64,000 nt of DNA from Sediminihaliea albiluteola (GCF_014077625.1 NZ_JACFXU010000008.1:1-64000), one strand, 5' to 3'; positions 7,844 through 17,573 are shown, counted from the first letter of the stretch. Numbers and translations: made by a program. The notes: generated from the letters alone by a model not told the origin.

Positions 7844-9451
7844 ATGACTGTGCTGCAAACCCGCATCAATACCCGCGACGCTAATTTCCTGCACAACCGC
7901 GACCATATGCAAAAGCAAGTTGATGACCTTCACGCGCGCGTGATGGAGGCACAACAAGGAGGCGGTAAAAAAGCTCAGTTGCGTCACACCTCCCGCGGTA
8001 AACTGCTGCCTCGAGAGCGACTGAATGCCCTGCTGGACCCTGGCTCGCCCTTTCTGGAACTCAGCCAACTCGCCGCTTACCGTGTCTACGATGAGCCAGT
8101 CCCCGGCGCTGGCATTATCACCGGCATAGGCCGCGTGGCCGGACAGGAGTGCATGATTTTCATCAATGACGCGACTGTCAAAGGCGGCACTTACTACCCA
8201 CTCACGGTTAAGAAGCAGGGCCGCGCACAGACTATTGCCGAAGAAAACCACCTGCCCTGCCTCTACCTCGTCGATTCTGGCGGTGCCTTTTTACCGCTAC
8301 AAGACGAGGTATTCCCAGACCGCGAGCACTTCGGCCACGCCTTCTATAATCAGGCCCGCATGTCCGCCAAAGGCATTCCGCAAATTGCCGCGGTATTAGG
8401 CTCCTGTACAGCTGGCGGCGCCTACTTACCGGCCATGGCCGACGAGTCAATCATTGTCAAAAATCAAGGCTCTATCTTTCTCGGCGGACCGCCACTGGTC
8501 AAAGCTGCCACGGGAGAAATCGTCACCGCCGAAGAGCTCGGTGGCGCCGATGTACACTGCCGCAGCTCTGGCGTCACCGACCACTACGCTAACAATGATC
8601 ACCACGCACTAGAGTTAATGCGCCGGGCGGTAAGCCGTTTAAACCGGGTTAAGCCAGTCGATATGGACATTCGCGAACCCATCCCACCGCTGTACCCAAT
8701 AGAAGATATTTACGGGCTAATACCTGCTGACGCGCGCCAGCCCTATGACGTGCGCGAAGTGATTGCCCGCATTGTCGATGGCTCGGAATTTGATGAGTTC
8801 AAAGCCCTATACGGCGAAACACTGGTCTGTGGCTTCGCTCGTATTCACGGCTATCCTGTGGGCATTATCGCCAACAATGGCATTCTCTTTGGCGAGTCGG
8901 CGGTCAAAGGTGCACACTTTGTAGAACTCTGTGCCCAGCGCAAAACACCACTGGTATTCCTGCAAAACATCACCGGCTTTATGGTCGGCAAGCAGTACGA
9001 AGCCAGTGGTATTGCTCGCCACGGCGCCAAGATGGTGCACGCGGTAGCCTGCGCTGATGTACCCAAATTTACCGTGATGATAGGCGGCTCTTTCGGTGCC
9101 GGCAACTACGCTATGTGTGGCCGGGCGTACGAACCGCGCTTTCTGTTTATGTGGCCTAACGCACGCATTTCAGTCATGGGCGGCGAGCAAGCTGCTGCCG
9201 TTCTGGCCACGGTTAAACAGGACCAACTGGCGCGGGAAGACAAGTCGATGTCTACTGAAGAAGAAGCGGCATTCAAGCAACCGATTTTGGATTTGTACGA
9301 GGAGCAGGGCCATCCTTACTACGCCTCTGCGCGCTTATGGGACGATGGCGTGATCGATCCAGCAGATACTCGCAGAGTATTGGGCCTAGCCATTTCGGCG
9401 GCCTTGAATGCAGAGATCAAGGAATCCAAGTTTGGCGTGTTTAGGATGTGA
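7844..9451 (+). CDS. liuB: Methylcrotonyl-CoA carboxylase, carboxyltransferase (beta) subunit
   Basis: A 535-aa carboxyltransferase subunit that moves CO2 from carboxybiotin on the alpha subunit to 3-methylcrotonyl-CoA. It shows the two crotonase-like lobes of biotin-dependent carboxyltransferases: [20 protein letters not shown] near the N-terminus, [20 protein letters not shown] and [16 protein letters not shown] in lobe 1, and [20 protein letters not shown] with [16 protein letters not shown] in lobe 2. The frame is open upstream from a TTG at 7805 inside liuA, but the ATG at 7844 just after the liuA stop gives the normal N-terminus. Confidence 0.95.
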   Translation: MTVLQTRINTRDANFLHNRDHMQKQVDDLHARVMEAQQGGGKKAQLRHTSRGKLLPRERLNALLDPGSPFLELSQLAAYRVYDEPVPGAGIITGIGRVAGQECMIFINDATVKGGTYYPLTVKKQGRAQTIAEENHLPCLYLVDSGGAFLPLQDEVFPDREHFGHAFYNQARMSAKGIPQIAAVLGSCTAGGAYLPAMADESIIVKNQGSIFLGGPPLVKAATGEIVTAEELGGADVHCRSSGVTDHYANNDHHALELMRRAVSRLNRVKPVDMDIREPIPPLYPIEDIYGLIPADARQPYDVREVIARIVDGSEFDEFKALYGETLVCGFARIHGYPVGIIANNGILFGESAVKGAHFVELCAQRKTPLVFLQNITGFMVGKQYEASGIARHGAKMVHAVACADVPKFTVMIGGSFGAGNYAMCGRAYEPRFLFMWPNARISVMGGEQAAAVLATVKQDQLAREDKSMSTEEEAAFKQPILDLYEEQGHPYYASARLWDDGVIDPADTRRVLGLAISAALNAEIKESKFGVFRM

Positions 9452-9496
9452 GCGCGATATGCAGCGGATGAGGAATAGTTTTAGTCAGCTTCTGAG

Positions 9497-9534
9497 TGAA
9501 AGCGCTTTTATGTCAGCTTGCTGTAGCGCTTTCA
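9497..9534. repeat. Inverted repeat in the liuB-liuC gap
   Basis: TGAAAGCGCT (9497-9506) and AGCGCTTTCA (9525-9534) are a perfect 10-bp inverted repeat with an 18-nt loop. It is one of two hairpins in the 186-bp intergenic gap within the operon. No T-run follows, so it is more likely an RNA-stability or attenuating structure than a strong terminator. Confidence 0.55.
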
Positions 9535-9574
9535 AATCTGCGCTGAGTGTACAAGAACATATTCACAGCGGGTC

Positions 9575-9600
9575 GCCTAGAGCTTTCTTGGGCTCTAGGC
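9575..9600. repeat. Second inverted repeat in the liuB-liuC gap
   Basis: GCCTAGAGC (9575-9583) pairs perfectly with GCTCTAGGC (9592-9600) over an 8-nt loop, about 38 bp before the liuC start. It lacks a downstream T-tract. With the repeat at 9497-9534 it may set the ratio of upstream to downstream message. Confidence 0.55.
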
Positions 9601-9637
9601 GCCACAGCAAAAGACAAAAACAGCGAGCCCAATAGCT

Positions 9638-10420
9638 ATGAAGCAGGTCAGCAGCCATATCAGCGAGCAGGGAATAGCCACGCTTACCCTTTGCCGCCCT
9701 GAAAAACACAATGCCTTCGACGACCAGATCATTGCCGAGCTGCAACATTGTTGTGAAAACCTGGCAAAAAATGCGGCCGTGCGTGTTGTGATACTCGCCT
9801 CAGAGGGCAGCAATTTTTCCGCTGGGGCCGACTTAGCTTGGATGAAACGCATGGCCGATTACGATTACGGCCACAACATGAAAGATGCCGAAGCCTTAGC
9901 GGGCCTGCTACAAACCCTTTACCAGCTACCCCAGCCAACTATTGCACGAGTCCAGGGTGCTGCTTTTGGCGGAGCAGTGGGGCTGGTGAGTTGCTGCGAT
10001 ATGGCGATAGCCAGCGAGAACGCTAGTTTTGCTTTATCGGAAGTCAAAATCGGATTGATTCCCGCCACTATCAGTCCCTATGTGATTCGCGCTATCGGCG
10101 AGCGAGCTTCTCGGCGCTATTTTATCTCTGCCGAACGCTTTGATGCTGTTGAAGCTCTACGCTTGGGCTTAGTCAGTGAAGTGGTGCCAGAGGCATCCTT
10201 AGACGAGCGAGTGTCGCAACTGGCATCAACGATCTGCGCCAACGGCCCACTAGCCATTCGTGCTGCCAAGGACCTAATCAACTCTGTTGCCGGCCAGCCT
10301 CTGAGCAAGGAATTAATTGCCGACAGCTGTGCTCGTATTGCCCACATCCGAGTGTCCCCAGAAGGCCAAGAAGGCTTGGATGCTTTCCTCAATAAACGTA
10401 AAGCCAATTGGCTGGAGTAA
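9638..10420 (+). CDS. liuC: Methylglutaconyl-CoA hydratase (enoyl-CoA hydratase family)
   Basis: A 260-aa crotonase-family enzyme expected to hydrate 3-methylglutaconyl-CoA to HMG-CoA. Motifs are FSAGADLAWMKRM (about 61-73, oxyanion hole), VQGAAFGGAVGLVSCCDMAI (about 106-125) and FALSEVKIGLIPATISPYVI (about 131-150), where Glu of SEVKIGL is in the second catalytic position; this pattern is typical of LiuC/AUH proteins. Its place between the two MCC subunit genes supports the call. The following liuD starts 10 bp after its stop. Confidence 0.92.
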   Translation: MKQVSSHISEQGIATLTLCRPEKHNAFDDQIIAELQHCCENLAKNAAVRVVILASEGSNFSAGADLAWMKRMADYDYGHNMKDAEALAGLLQTLYQLPQPTIARVQGAAFGGAVGLVSCCDMAIASENASFALSEVKIGLIPATISPYVIRAIGERASRRYFISAERFDAVEALRLGLVSEVVPEASLDERVSQLASTICANGPLAIRAAKDLINSVAGQPLSKELIADSCARIAHIRVSPEGQEGLDAFLNKRKANWLE

Positions 10421-10430
10421 GCAAGCGCTT

Positions 10431-12431
10431 ATGTTCAAGAAACTACTGATTGCTAATCGCGGCGAAATTGCCTGCCGCGTAATCAAAACAGCGCGGCGCT
10501 TGGGTATTGCTACGGTAGCGCTGTACTCCGATGCTGATCGCGCTGCCCTCCATGTCAGCCTAGCGGATGAGGCCATTCACATCGGCCCAGCACCGGCGCG
10601 CGAGTCCTACTTAGTCATAGATAAGATTATCGCAGCAGCAACATACTGTGGCGCTGATGCCATTCACCCCGGCTATGGCTTTTTGTCGGAGAATGCTGAC
10701 TTTGCTCGCGCCTGCCACAGCGCCGGCATCAAGTTTATCGGCCCACCCATAGCAGCCATTGAGGCGATGGGCTCTAAAGCCGCCGCCAAGCACATCATGG
10801 CAGAGGCAGGCGTGCCCCTGGTACCGGGTTATCACGGTGACGACCAGAGCCCTGCTCTGCTGCATCAAGCCGCTGACGATATGGGCTACCCGGTCTTACT
10901 AAAGGCCACCGCCGGTGGCGGCGGCAAGGGGATGCGGGAAGTCTGGTCAACTGAGGAATTTGAATCAGCATTGGCAGCAGCCAAACGCGAAGCCAGCGCC
11001 AGCTTCGGTGACGACCGCATGCTGGTGGAAAAATATTTAACCAAACCCCGTCATGTGGAAGTGCAAGTCTTTTGTGACAATCACGGCAATAGTGTCTATC
11101 TCGCCGAACGCGATTGCTCGGTGCAGCGCCGCCACCAAAAAGTTATTGAGGAAGCCCCGGCACCGGGTATTAGCGCCGAGCTCCGCAAAGCAATGGGTGA
11201 AACCGCAGTTCAGGCTGCTCGCGCCATTGACTATAGCGGCGCCGGTACAGTCGAGTTTTTACTCGATGAAGACGGGCATTTTTACTTTATGGAAATGAAC
11301 ACCCGCCTACAGGTAGAGCACCCCGTCACTGAAATGATAACCGGCCAAGATTTGGTGGAGTGGCAGTTACTGGTCGCCAGCGGCGCCGAGCTCCCCCTTC
11401 GCCAAAATGAGATCCGCTTGCAGGGCCACGCCTTTGAGGCACGGGTGTACGCTGAAGATCCTGCCAATGACTTTCTACCCGCCACCGGCACCCTAAGCTT
11501 CCTGCAGGCACCGCAAGAATCGGCCCATGTTCGAGTCGATACCGGCGTGCGTCAGGGCGACGAGATCTCGGTGTATTACGACCCAATGATCGCCAAATTA
11601 ATCGTCTGGGATGAATCGCGCGAGCGCGCTTTACAGCGCCTCAGCCAGGCACTGCGCAATTATCACATTGGCGGCACCACCACCAACCTGGAGTTTCTCT
11701 ATCAGCTGAGCAGCAGCCGCCCCTTCCAAGCAGCGGAATTAGACACTGGTTTTATCACTCGCCACAGCGCAGAGCTATTCAAGCAGCGAGAATCCGATTT
11801 AGAACAGGACCTACCACTAGCAGCTCTGGCCTGCTTACTGCAGCGACAAGAGCAAAAACACTACCGCCCGTCCTGCTTAGACCCTTGGTCGCCCTGGCAG
11901 GCAGATAATTCATGGCGGCTCAACGGAGCGCCTATTCAGCATTTTTTACTCAATTATCAAGACCAAGTCTTTGCGGTCAGCGCCGAGCAGCTAGCTGAGG
12001 GCTACCGTATCCGAGTCAAAGATTACGACTGCGTGTTAAAGGGGGAGCTGCAACAGAACACGCTGCATTTTGAGCGTGAGGGTCACCGACAAAGCGCCAG
12101 TTTAGCTACCACAGCTGAAGGCTTGACGCTTTACTTAAGCTCAGGAGCCATTCACTTTCGCGAGGCGCAAGCTGATACCGGAGAGCAGGATGGCGTTCTA
12201 TCGGCAGGCGGACTCACTGCCCCCATGAATGGCACGGTGGTGTCACTGCTGGTCGAACCTGGCAGCGAAGTAGAGGCAGGACAGGCCCTAATCATTATGG
12301 AAGCCATGAAGATGGAACACACTCTGAGTGCACCGACAGCCGGCACTGTCGAGAGCTACTATTTCCAACCCGGTGATCTGGTCGATGGCGGCGCCGAACT
12401 GTTGCAGTTTAGCCCAGTCAAGGAGAGCTAA
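10431..12431 (+). CDS. liuD: Methylcrotonyl-CoA carboxylase, biotin-carrying (alpha) subunit
   Basis: A 666-aa biotin carboxylase plus carrier subunit. The ATG at 10431 gives the canonical start MFKKLLIANRGEIACRV; the open frame upstream lies within liuC and is ignored. The biotin carboxylase ATP-grasp domain shows HPGYGFLSEN, KATAGGGGKGMR (about 155-166), the RDCSVQRRHQKVIEEAPAP segment and EMNTRLQVEHPVTE (about 286-299). The C-terminal biotinyl domain has EAMKMEH with the target lysine (about 622-628). BirA (4409-5386) would biotinylate it. The stop codon is directly followed by the liuE ATG. Confidence 0.95.
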   Translation: MFKKLLIANRGEIACRVIKTARRLGIATVALYSDADRAALHVSLADEAIHIGPAPARESYLVIDKIIAAATYCGADAIHPGYGFLSENADFARACHSAGIKFIGPPIAAIEAMGSKAAAKHIMAEAGVPLVPGYHGDDQSPALLHQAADDMGYPVLLKATAGGGGKGMREVWSTEEFESALAAAKREASASFGDDRMLVEKYLTKPRHVEVQVFCDNHGNSVYLAERDCSVQRRHQKVIEEAPAPGISAELRKAMGETAVQAARAIDYSGAGTVEFLLDEDGHFYFMEMNTRLQVEHPVTEMITGQDLVEWQLLVASGAELPLRQNEIRLQGHAFEARVYAEDPANDFLPATGTLSFLQAPQESAHVRVDTGVRQGDEISVYYDPMIAKLIVWDESRERALQRLSQALRNYHIGGTTTNLEFLYQLSSSRPFQAAELDTGFITRHSAELFKQRESDLEQDLPLAALACLLQRQEQKHYRPSCLDPWSPWQADNSWRLNGAPIQHFLLNYQDQVFAVSAEQLAEGYRIRVKDYDCVLKGELQQNTLHFEREGHRQSASLATTAEGLTLYLSSGAIHFREAQADTGEQDGVLSAGGLTAPMNGTVVSLLVEPGSEVEAGQALIIMEAMKMEHTLSAPTAGTVESYYFQPGDLVDGGAELLQFSPVKES

Positions 12432-13340
12432 ATGACCTTACCTGAGGCAGTAAGGCTGGTCGAAGTCGGCGCTCGAGACGGCTTGCAGAACGAAAGCAAG
12501 ACCCTGGCACTGGCCGACAAGGTCCGACTCATTGAAGATCTCGCCGATGCCGGCCTGCGAGTTATTGAAGCCGGCAGCTTCGTCAACCCTAAATGGGTCC
12601 CCCAGATGGCCGATAGCGAAGCGGTTTTTGCGGCCATTAAGCGTCAGCCGGGAGTCCGCTATACTGCGCTAACACCCAATATGCGCGGCTTCGAGCGAGC
12701 CCTAGCCGCCGGCGCCGATGAAGTCGCAGTGTTTGCCGCCGCCACCGAGAGCTTTTCACAAAAAAACATTAACTGCAGCGTGGCAGAAAGCCTAGAACGC
12801 TTCAAACCACTGATGGCTGCTGCTAAGGCTGCAAAGCTCCCTGTACGCGGCTATGTCTCTTGCGTCCTGGGCTGCCCCTATGAGGGTCAAGTTGAAGCCG
12901 AAAAAGTACGAGAAGTAACAGCCGAATTACTTGCCATGGGCTGCTACGAAGTTTCCCTCGGCGACACTATCGGCAGCGGTCACGCCGGTAGCATGGCGCA
13001 GTTACTAGAGCTACTATTAAAAGATATTCCCGCCGCGCAACTGGCAGTACACTGCCATGACACTTACGGTCAGGCCTTGGCTAATATCCTTGTTGCGCTG
13101 CAGCATGGCATTGCCACTGTAGACGCCTCTATCGCCGGCTTAGGTGGCTGCCCTTACGCCCCAGGCGCTAGCGGCAACGTCGCCACTGAAGACGTCGTGT
13201 ATATGTTGCAGGGCCTAGGTATTGATACCGGCCTCGACTTACAAGCACTAGTGGCAGCGGGTGAACGCATTTGTCGAGTTCTTGGCAGAGACAACGCATC
13301 GCGCAGCGCCCGTGCCCTCACTGTCAGCAAAGTAGTTTGA
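12432..13340 (+). CDS. liuE: Hydroxymethylglutaryl-CoA lyase
   Basis: A 302-aa TIM-barrel lyase that splits HMG-CoA into acetoacetate and acetyl-CoA, the last step encoded here. Motifs are VEVGARDGLQNES (about 10-22, catalytic Arg/Asp), SCVLGCPYEG (about 140-149), the metal ligands HCHDTYGQALAN (about 207-218) and the signature GLGGCPYAPGASGN (about 237-250) with the catalytic Cys. Its ATG abuts the liuD stop (TAAATG), which implies coupling. A weak terminator-like sequence (CTGAG/CTCAG, 13351-13368, then TTTTT) follows the stop. Confidence 0.95.
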   Translation: MTLPEAVRLVEVGARDGLQNESKTLALADKVRLIEDLADAGLRVIEAGSFVNPKWVPQMADSEAVFAAIKRQPGVRYTALTPNMRGFERALAAGADEVAVFAAATESFSQKNINCSVAESLERFKPLMAAAKAAKLPVRGYVSCVLGCPYEGQVEAEKVREVTAELLAMGCYEVSLGDTIGSGHAGSMAQLLELLLKDIPAAQLAVHCHDTYGQALANILVALQHGIATVDASIAGLGGCPYAPGASGNVATEDVVYMLQGLGIDTGLDLQALVAAGERICRVLGRDNASRSARALTVSKVV

Positions 13341-13350
13341 ATTATTTACC

Positions 13351-13378
13351 CTGAGGCAGCATTCTCAGCTTAGTTTTT
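13351..13378 (+). terminator. Possible weak terminator after the liu operon
   Basis: CTGAG (13351-13355) and CTCAG (13364-13368) form a short stem, followed six bases later by a TTTTT run at 13374-13378. The stem is only 5 bp, so the call is tentative; its position 10 bp after the liuE stop is what makes it plausible. Confidence 0.3.
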
Positions 13379-13428
13379 CCGCTGCCCTCGAGCCTGTGAT
13401 ACATTCCCTCTTCCACGCGGAGAATTGC

Positions 13429-13773
13429 ATGCTCACTCGCTCTATTTACTGGCAACGACAACTTGCGGCGCTATTAATCACTGCCAGTGGACTGTGGCAG
13501 ATTGCCACTTTGTGGCTCAGTCCTTTGGGTGATCAGGTGCTGCTCAGCGCCCTGTTGGGTGCGGTCTATCTGCTGATTGGTCTCGGGCTATTTGGTCAGT
13601 CGCGCTTCTCCTTATTTACCGCCATTGTTATTCCAGCCACAGTGCTGTGGTTGGTACTTTCCAGCGACCCGCAATGGACCACCGTACGCTATTTGCGAAC
13701 CGCTGCTGACGCCCTTGTGGTATTGCTCAGTACCCGTGTGCTCTGGGCTCTGCGCAATCAGCCTAGCTTTTAA
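13429..13773 (+). CDS. Small integral membrane protein of unknown function
   Basis: A 114-aa hydrophobic protein that I do not recognise. Start chosen at ATG 13429 (MLTRSIYWQRQ) because a GGAG precedes it by about 8 bases; an upstream in-frame start at 13396 has no such site. Four hydrophobic stretches can be seen, about residues 10-28, 35-54, 58-78 and 88-106, consistent with a four-helix membrane protein. It lies between liuE and the YaeQ-like gene on the same strand, and no functional link is evident. Confidence 0.6.
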   Translation: MLTRSIYWQRQLAALLITASGLWQIATLWLSPLGDQVLLSALLGAVYLLIGLGLFGQSRFSLFTAIVIPATVLWLVLSSDPQWTTVRYLRTAADALVVLLSTRVLWALRNQPSF

Positions 13774-13798
13774 CAACCCTTAACTCGCGGCTCACCAC

Positions 13799-14341
13799 AT
13801 GGCGCTAAAACCGACAATTTATAAGATTCAGCTCAACTTGGCCGATAGTGACCGTCACCTTTACGATGACTTCACGCTAACCTTAGCCCAGCACCCTTCG
13901 GAAACGCTGGAGCGGCTTACTGCGCGCCTCTTGGCCTTTGCCCTGCACGCAGCACCCAACTTAAGTTTTACTCGGGGCCTATCCACCACTGACGAGCCCG
14001 ACCTCTGGCAACACAGCGATAGCGGTGAAATTGTGCAGTGGATTGAAGTGGGTCAGGCGGAGGAGCCGCGTTTACGCAAAGCCTGTGGTAGAGCACAACA
14101 AGTGAGTGTATTAGCATTTGGCAAAAGTGCCAGCACTTGGTGGAAGCTCAACGCCGAGAGCTTCAGTAAGCTGGAGCGCTTAGCTGTGACACAGCTGGAT
14201 TGGGCCCAGGTTCAAGCTGCTGCGGCCTTAGTGCAACGCAACTGCAAACTATCGCTTAGCATCGCCGGCGGCACGATCTATCTCGATAATGGCAGCGACT
14301 CAGTAAGCCTCGAAGCGCAGATATTACAATCCCTAGATTAG
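13799..14341 (+). CDS. yaeQ: YaeQ family protein
   Basis: A 180-aa protein with YaeQ family hallmarks: N-terminal MALKPTIYKIQLNLADSDRHLYDDF, the TLTLAQHPSETLERLTARLLAF segment and the central DLWQHSDSGEIVQWIEVG and ASTWWKL motifs. YaeQ has a PD-(D/E)XK nuclease-like fold; its function is not established, although a role linked to RfaH-dependent expression was once proposed. It is convergent with the sterol-desaturase-family gene and overlaps it by 4 bp at the 3' ends. Confidence 0.88.
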   Translation: MALKPTIYKIQLNLADSDRHLYDDFTLTLAQHPSETLERLTARLLAFALHAAPNLSFTRGLSTTDEPDLWQHSDSGEIVQWIEVGQAEEPRLRKACGRAQQVSVLAFGKSASTWWKLNAESFSKLERLAVTQLDWAQVQAAAALVQRNCKLSLSIAGGTIYLDNGSDSVSLEAQILQSLD

Positions 14342-15579
14342 CTAAGACTTGAGGCACCTACCTCAACTCGCGCCTCCTGAGAGACGCTTAAGCAAGGCAG
14401 GAACAAGGCGTTAACGATAAGATAAAAAGCCCCAGCATAAAGCACTGCGGCGGCCCCGCCACCCTGCCAGCCGATCACTAATAAACAGCCAGCAAAGCCT
14501 AAGCGCAGCCATTCCCAGACTTTGGGTTCCTTGCGCTGATCTAGCCACAGTGCAGTAGTCACAGTTGTAGCGAGCATCAGCACATACAGTGCTAGTCCCG
14601 TGACATAGCTCAATTCAGCTGCCTGCATGAAATTCAACAACACCACCACTGCGAGCAGCTGAAATAGCGCATAGCAGGCGAGCGTTCCAGTGATCTTCGG
14701 GTCGTATTTAGTGAAGCTGGCAAGGTCTGTTTTTTGGGCTGGAAAACGCGCCTCTACATCTGCTGGGCGCCAGCCTGTCCGTGCCCACCACACCCGCAAC
14801 TTATCTCTCCAATCCCTGGCATGCCAACTATCCCGCGCCATATCAATATAAACGTGGCTTAATGCCTTCAATGGGTTCCAAGAGCGCAATGGCCCACGGA
14901 TACCGTAGATCGGCGGATCATTGTCCAGCTCTTCCTGAAAGGTGCCAAATAGGCGATCCCAAATAATAAACACGCCACCGTAGTTGCGATCCAAATAAGC
15001 GTCATTCTGTGCATGGTGAACACGATGGTTAGATGGGGTGACAAAAAACCACTCATACCAGCCCAGTTTCGGCACATGCTCAGTGTGCACCCAGAACTGA
15101 TAAATGAGGTTGAGAGAGCCCACAGTAACCACCACTTCAGCGGGAATACCCAATAAGTACATAGGAATATAAAACACCCAACCCAACAGAAAGCCAGTAC
15201 TGGTTTGGCGCAGGGCGGTACTTAAGTTGTAATCCTCGCTCTGATGATGCGCCACATGCGCGGCCCATAAAATCGTGCGCTCATGACCAAACCGGTGCAG
15301 CCAGTAATAGCAAAAGTCGTACAATACAAAAGCGAGAAGCCAAGTGAACCAGTGGCCAGGGTCCATCAGCGACAGAGTAAAGTGCTGGGTGATCAGATAG
15401 TAAACATAGCCACCGACGCCTAAAACTACAAAGCGCCTCCCTTGACTGAGCGTACCCAAGAATAAACTGCTGATACTGTCACTCAAGCGGTAGGTATTTC
15501 GCTGTTTCACAACGCCATAAACCAGCTCTAGCAGCATGGCTAGAATAAAAAACGGCACAGCATAAACAATCAGATCCAT
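14338..15579 (-). CDS. Sterol desaturase / fatty acid hydroxylase family membrane protein
   Basis: A 413-aa di-iron membrane oxygenase. The three histidine clusters are present: HRFGHE (about 95-100), HVAHH (about 108-112) and HRVHH (about 185-189). N-terminal membrane helices (IVYAVPFFILAMLLELVYG and the VLGVGGYVYYLI region) precede the catalytic core. The C-terminal 100 residues add further hydrophobic helices, making it longer than a minimal fatty acid hydroxylase domain and similar in size to alkylglycerol monooxygenase-like bacterial proteins. The substrate (lipid, sterol or carotenoid) cannot be told from sequence. Confidence 0.85.
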   Translation of the reverse strand: MDLIVYAVPFFILAMLLELVYGVVKQRNTYRLSDSISSLFLGTLSQGRRFVVLGVGGYVYYLITQHFTLSLMDPGHWFTWLLAFVLYDFCYYWLHRFGHERTILWAAHVAHHQSEDYNLSTALRQTSTGFLLGWVFYIPMYLLGIPAEVVVTVGSLNLIYQFWVHTEHVPKLGWYEWFFVTPSNHRVHHAQNDAYLDRNYGGVFIIWDRLFGTFQEELDNDPPIYGIRGPLRSWNPLKALSHVYIDMARDSWHARDWRDKLRVWWARTGWRPADVEARFPAQKTDLASFTKYDPKITGTLACYALFQLLAVVVLLNFMQAAELSYVTGLALYVLMLATTVTTALWLDQRKEPKVWEWLRLGFAGCLLVIGWQGGGAAAVLYAGAFYLIVNALFLPCLSVSQEARVEVGASSLS

Positions 15580-15793
15580 AGCTTAACAAGCAACCCGGCA
15601 GAGCCTCATCGAACCAGTGGTGTAGAGATCAGTATCGTAACTCTTTTAACTGAAGGCAAACTGAAGCCAGCCTTGAACCATTACTGCCGCTAGCTAGCCA
15701 AGCTTAGAACCAAGGCCCAGCATGTTATAGTCACAGGCCAAAAACCCTGCCTAACACGCGCAGAGCTGAATGCCTCCCAGGAGTAGATCTACC

Positions 15794-16267
15794 GTGAACA
15801 GCCTAATAGTAGACACGCCAATCGGCCCCTTACAGCTGATCTCTCAGGATGGATTTCTACTAGAGCTGCGCTTTCAAGGCCAGCACCGAGAAGACTGTAA
15901 GCAAACAGCCGACGACACCTGTTTGAAAAGCGCCGCCCAGCAACTTGAGGAGTATTTTGCCGGCAAGCGCCAATATTTTGATTTGCCGCTAGCCCCAGCA
16001 GGCAGTGTTTTTCAACAGCAGGTGTGGCGTGCTTTACAGCAAATTCCTTATGGTGAGCTCCGCAGCTACCGCGATATTGCCTGCAGCATTGGCAATGAAA
16101 AAGCGGTACGGGCAGTCGGTAGGGCCAACGGCTGCAACCCATTGCCCATTATTGTGCCCTGCCACAGAGTTATTGGCAGCGATGGTAAGTTAACTGGGTT
16201 TTCCGGCGGCTTAGAAACCAAAAGCCGCTTGTTAGCCTTAGAAGCTGCGCAACTGACTGCGACTTAA
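15794..16267 (+). CDS. ogt: Methylated-DNA--protein-cysteine methyltransferase
   Basis: Suicide repair enzyme that takes the alkyl group from O6-alkylguanine. The active-site motif PCHRVIG is present near residue 121 of the 157-aa product, with FQQQVWRALQQIPYGELRSY (recognition-helix region) and RAVGRANGCNPLPII before it. The GTG at 15794 is preferred because AGGAG at 15779-15783 precedes it; an ATG at 15770 would add 8 residues and lacks a ribosome site. It is a short Ogt-type protein without an Ada regulatory domain. Confidence 0.92.
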   Translation: MNSLIVDTPIGPLQLISQDGFLLELRFQGQHREDCKQTADDTCLKSAAQQLEEYFAGKRQYFDLPLAPAGSVFQQQVWRALQQIPYGELRSYRDIACSIGNEKAVRAVGRANGCNPLPIIVPCHRVIGSDGKLTGFSGGLETKSRLLALEAAQLTAT

Positions 16268-16288
16268 CTGCTGCTAAAAAGTAACTGC

Positions 16289-17191
16289 TTACTCGCCAAG
16301 ATCCGCTGCTACAGTGCGAATCCAGTTGGCCTCATTAATAAAACCCCTGCCCCAGCTTTGCCACTGCTCACCTAAGCCGCTGTTGAGGATGTCATCAAGC
16401 GTCTCACCCTCGCTCAGGCGCAGCTGCACTTGAGCTGTGGTCGCCTCTAACATGTCAACAAAGCGCTGCAGATCTTCTTTATTGGCCAAACTGCCGTGCC
16501 CGGGGACCACTATGGTAGCGGCGTCGATACGCTCTAAGACAGCCTTCACATTGCTCAGATAGCCAGCAACGCTACCGCCAGAAACTAGGTCGACAAAGGG
16601 AAATCGATCTTTAAAAAAGTGATCCCCCATGTGCACTACATTCTGCTCCAAAAAGTACACGACGCTGTCGCCATCAGTGTGACCACGCGGATAATGCTGG
16701 ACCTCCAAGGTGCCGCCATTAAATCGCAGTGCCATAGAATCGGCATAAGTCACTAGGGGTAATGCCGCCCGCGGACTGGGCTCGACAATACCGCCCATGG
16801 CCTTCATATCCTGGCGGGTCGACAGGCGCTGATAGACATTATCGTGGGCCACTATCACAGCCCCGCGCTCACCCCAGTACTGGTTCGAGCCAGTGTGGTC
16901 AGAGTGCCAGTGGGTATTGAGTACGAAACGAGGAGCGGTCCCATCCTTAGCTGCAAGACGCTGCAAAGTATCCTCATAGGCCTGTGCATAATCAGCGTAA
17001 TCATCATCGACTATCAAGATGCCATCATCGCCAATCGAGGCCAGCACATTACCGCCCTTCCCTTGCAGCAAATGCAAGGGCCCTGCGAGGGCGCTATGAG
17101 TCACAGCAGGCTGCTCAGAGGCTTGTGCTTGAGCCACTGCAGCGCCTATCGAAAGCGCTGCGCTCAGAGTGAGTAGCAGTAGTTTGTGCAT
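16289..17191 (-). CDS. Secreted MBL-fold metallo-hydrolase
   Basis: A 300-aa metallo-beta-lactamase-fold protein with a signal peptide (MHKLLLLTLSAALSIGAAVA, cleavage near AQA), so it is periplasmic. Zinc ligands are seen in THWHSDHTGSN (HxHxDH, about 98-108), PRGHTDGDSVVYF and VVPGHGSLANKEDL. It resembles quinoprotein-relay-type or lactonase-like MBL proteins rather than true beta-lactamases; the substrate is unknown. It is followed by a DUF465 gene on the same strand and is convergent with ogt. Confidence 0.85.
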   Translation of the reverse strand: MHKLLLLTLSAALSIGAAVAQAQASEQPAVTHSALAGPLHLLQGKGGNVLASIGDDGILIVDDDYADYAQAYEDTLQRLAAKDGTAPRFVLNTHWHSDHTGSNQYWGERGAVIVAHDNVYQRLSTRQDMKAMGGIVEPSPRAALPLVTYADSMALRFNGGTLEVQHYPRGHTDGDSVVYFLEQNVVHMGDHFFKDRFPFVDLVSGGSVAGYLSNVKAVLERIDAATIVVPGHGSLANKEDLQRFVDMLEATTAQVQLRLSEGETLDDILNSGLGEQWQSWGRGFINEANWIRTVAADLGE

Positions 17192-17229
17192 CGTGTTTGC
17201 CTCGTCAAGTGCTTCGAATAGTTATCGCC

Positions 17230-17475
17230 TCAGGCATTCAGGTCGGGAATCAACTCATCTTTAAGTCGCTGAATACAGTCTTTCAGGCGCAGCTTTTCTT
17301 TCTTCAGGCGTTGCATCAATATTTGGTTATGGGCTGGGTGGCTATACATTTCAGCAATTTTGGAATCCAGAGCACGGTGCTGCGCTATCAGCTCTTGCAG
17401 ACGCATGGCAGGGCTAATGTCTTCGTTGGCAGCCTCCCGCTCGATATCCGCATCGCTCCCTGGGGGCTTTCTCAT
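17230..17475 (-). CDS. YdcH/DUF465 family small protein
   Basis: An 81-aa protein of the DUF465 (YdcH) family, which are short helical hairpins of unknown function. Visible features are LQELIAQHRALDSKIAEMYS and the conserved basic helix RLKKEKLRLKDCIQRLKDEL near the C-terminus. The ATG at 17475 is chosen over the one at 17508 because AGAAGGA lies about 8 bases upstream of it. Confidence 0.8.
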   Translation of the reverse strand: MRKPPGSDADIEREAANEDISPAMRLQELIAQHRALDSKIAEMYSHPAHNQILMQRLKKEKLRLKDCIQRLKDELIPDLNA

Positions 17476-17573
17476 GTTGGTTCCTTCTCTCAGTAGCAGA
17501 TCAGCCAAGATCAGTGCATTACTCTATACCCACATTGATCACCTACACAAGCAATGTGAATGGGGCTAAGACT

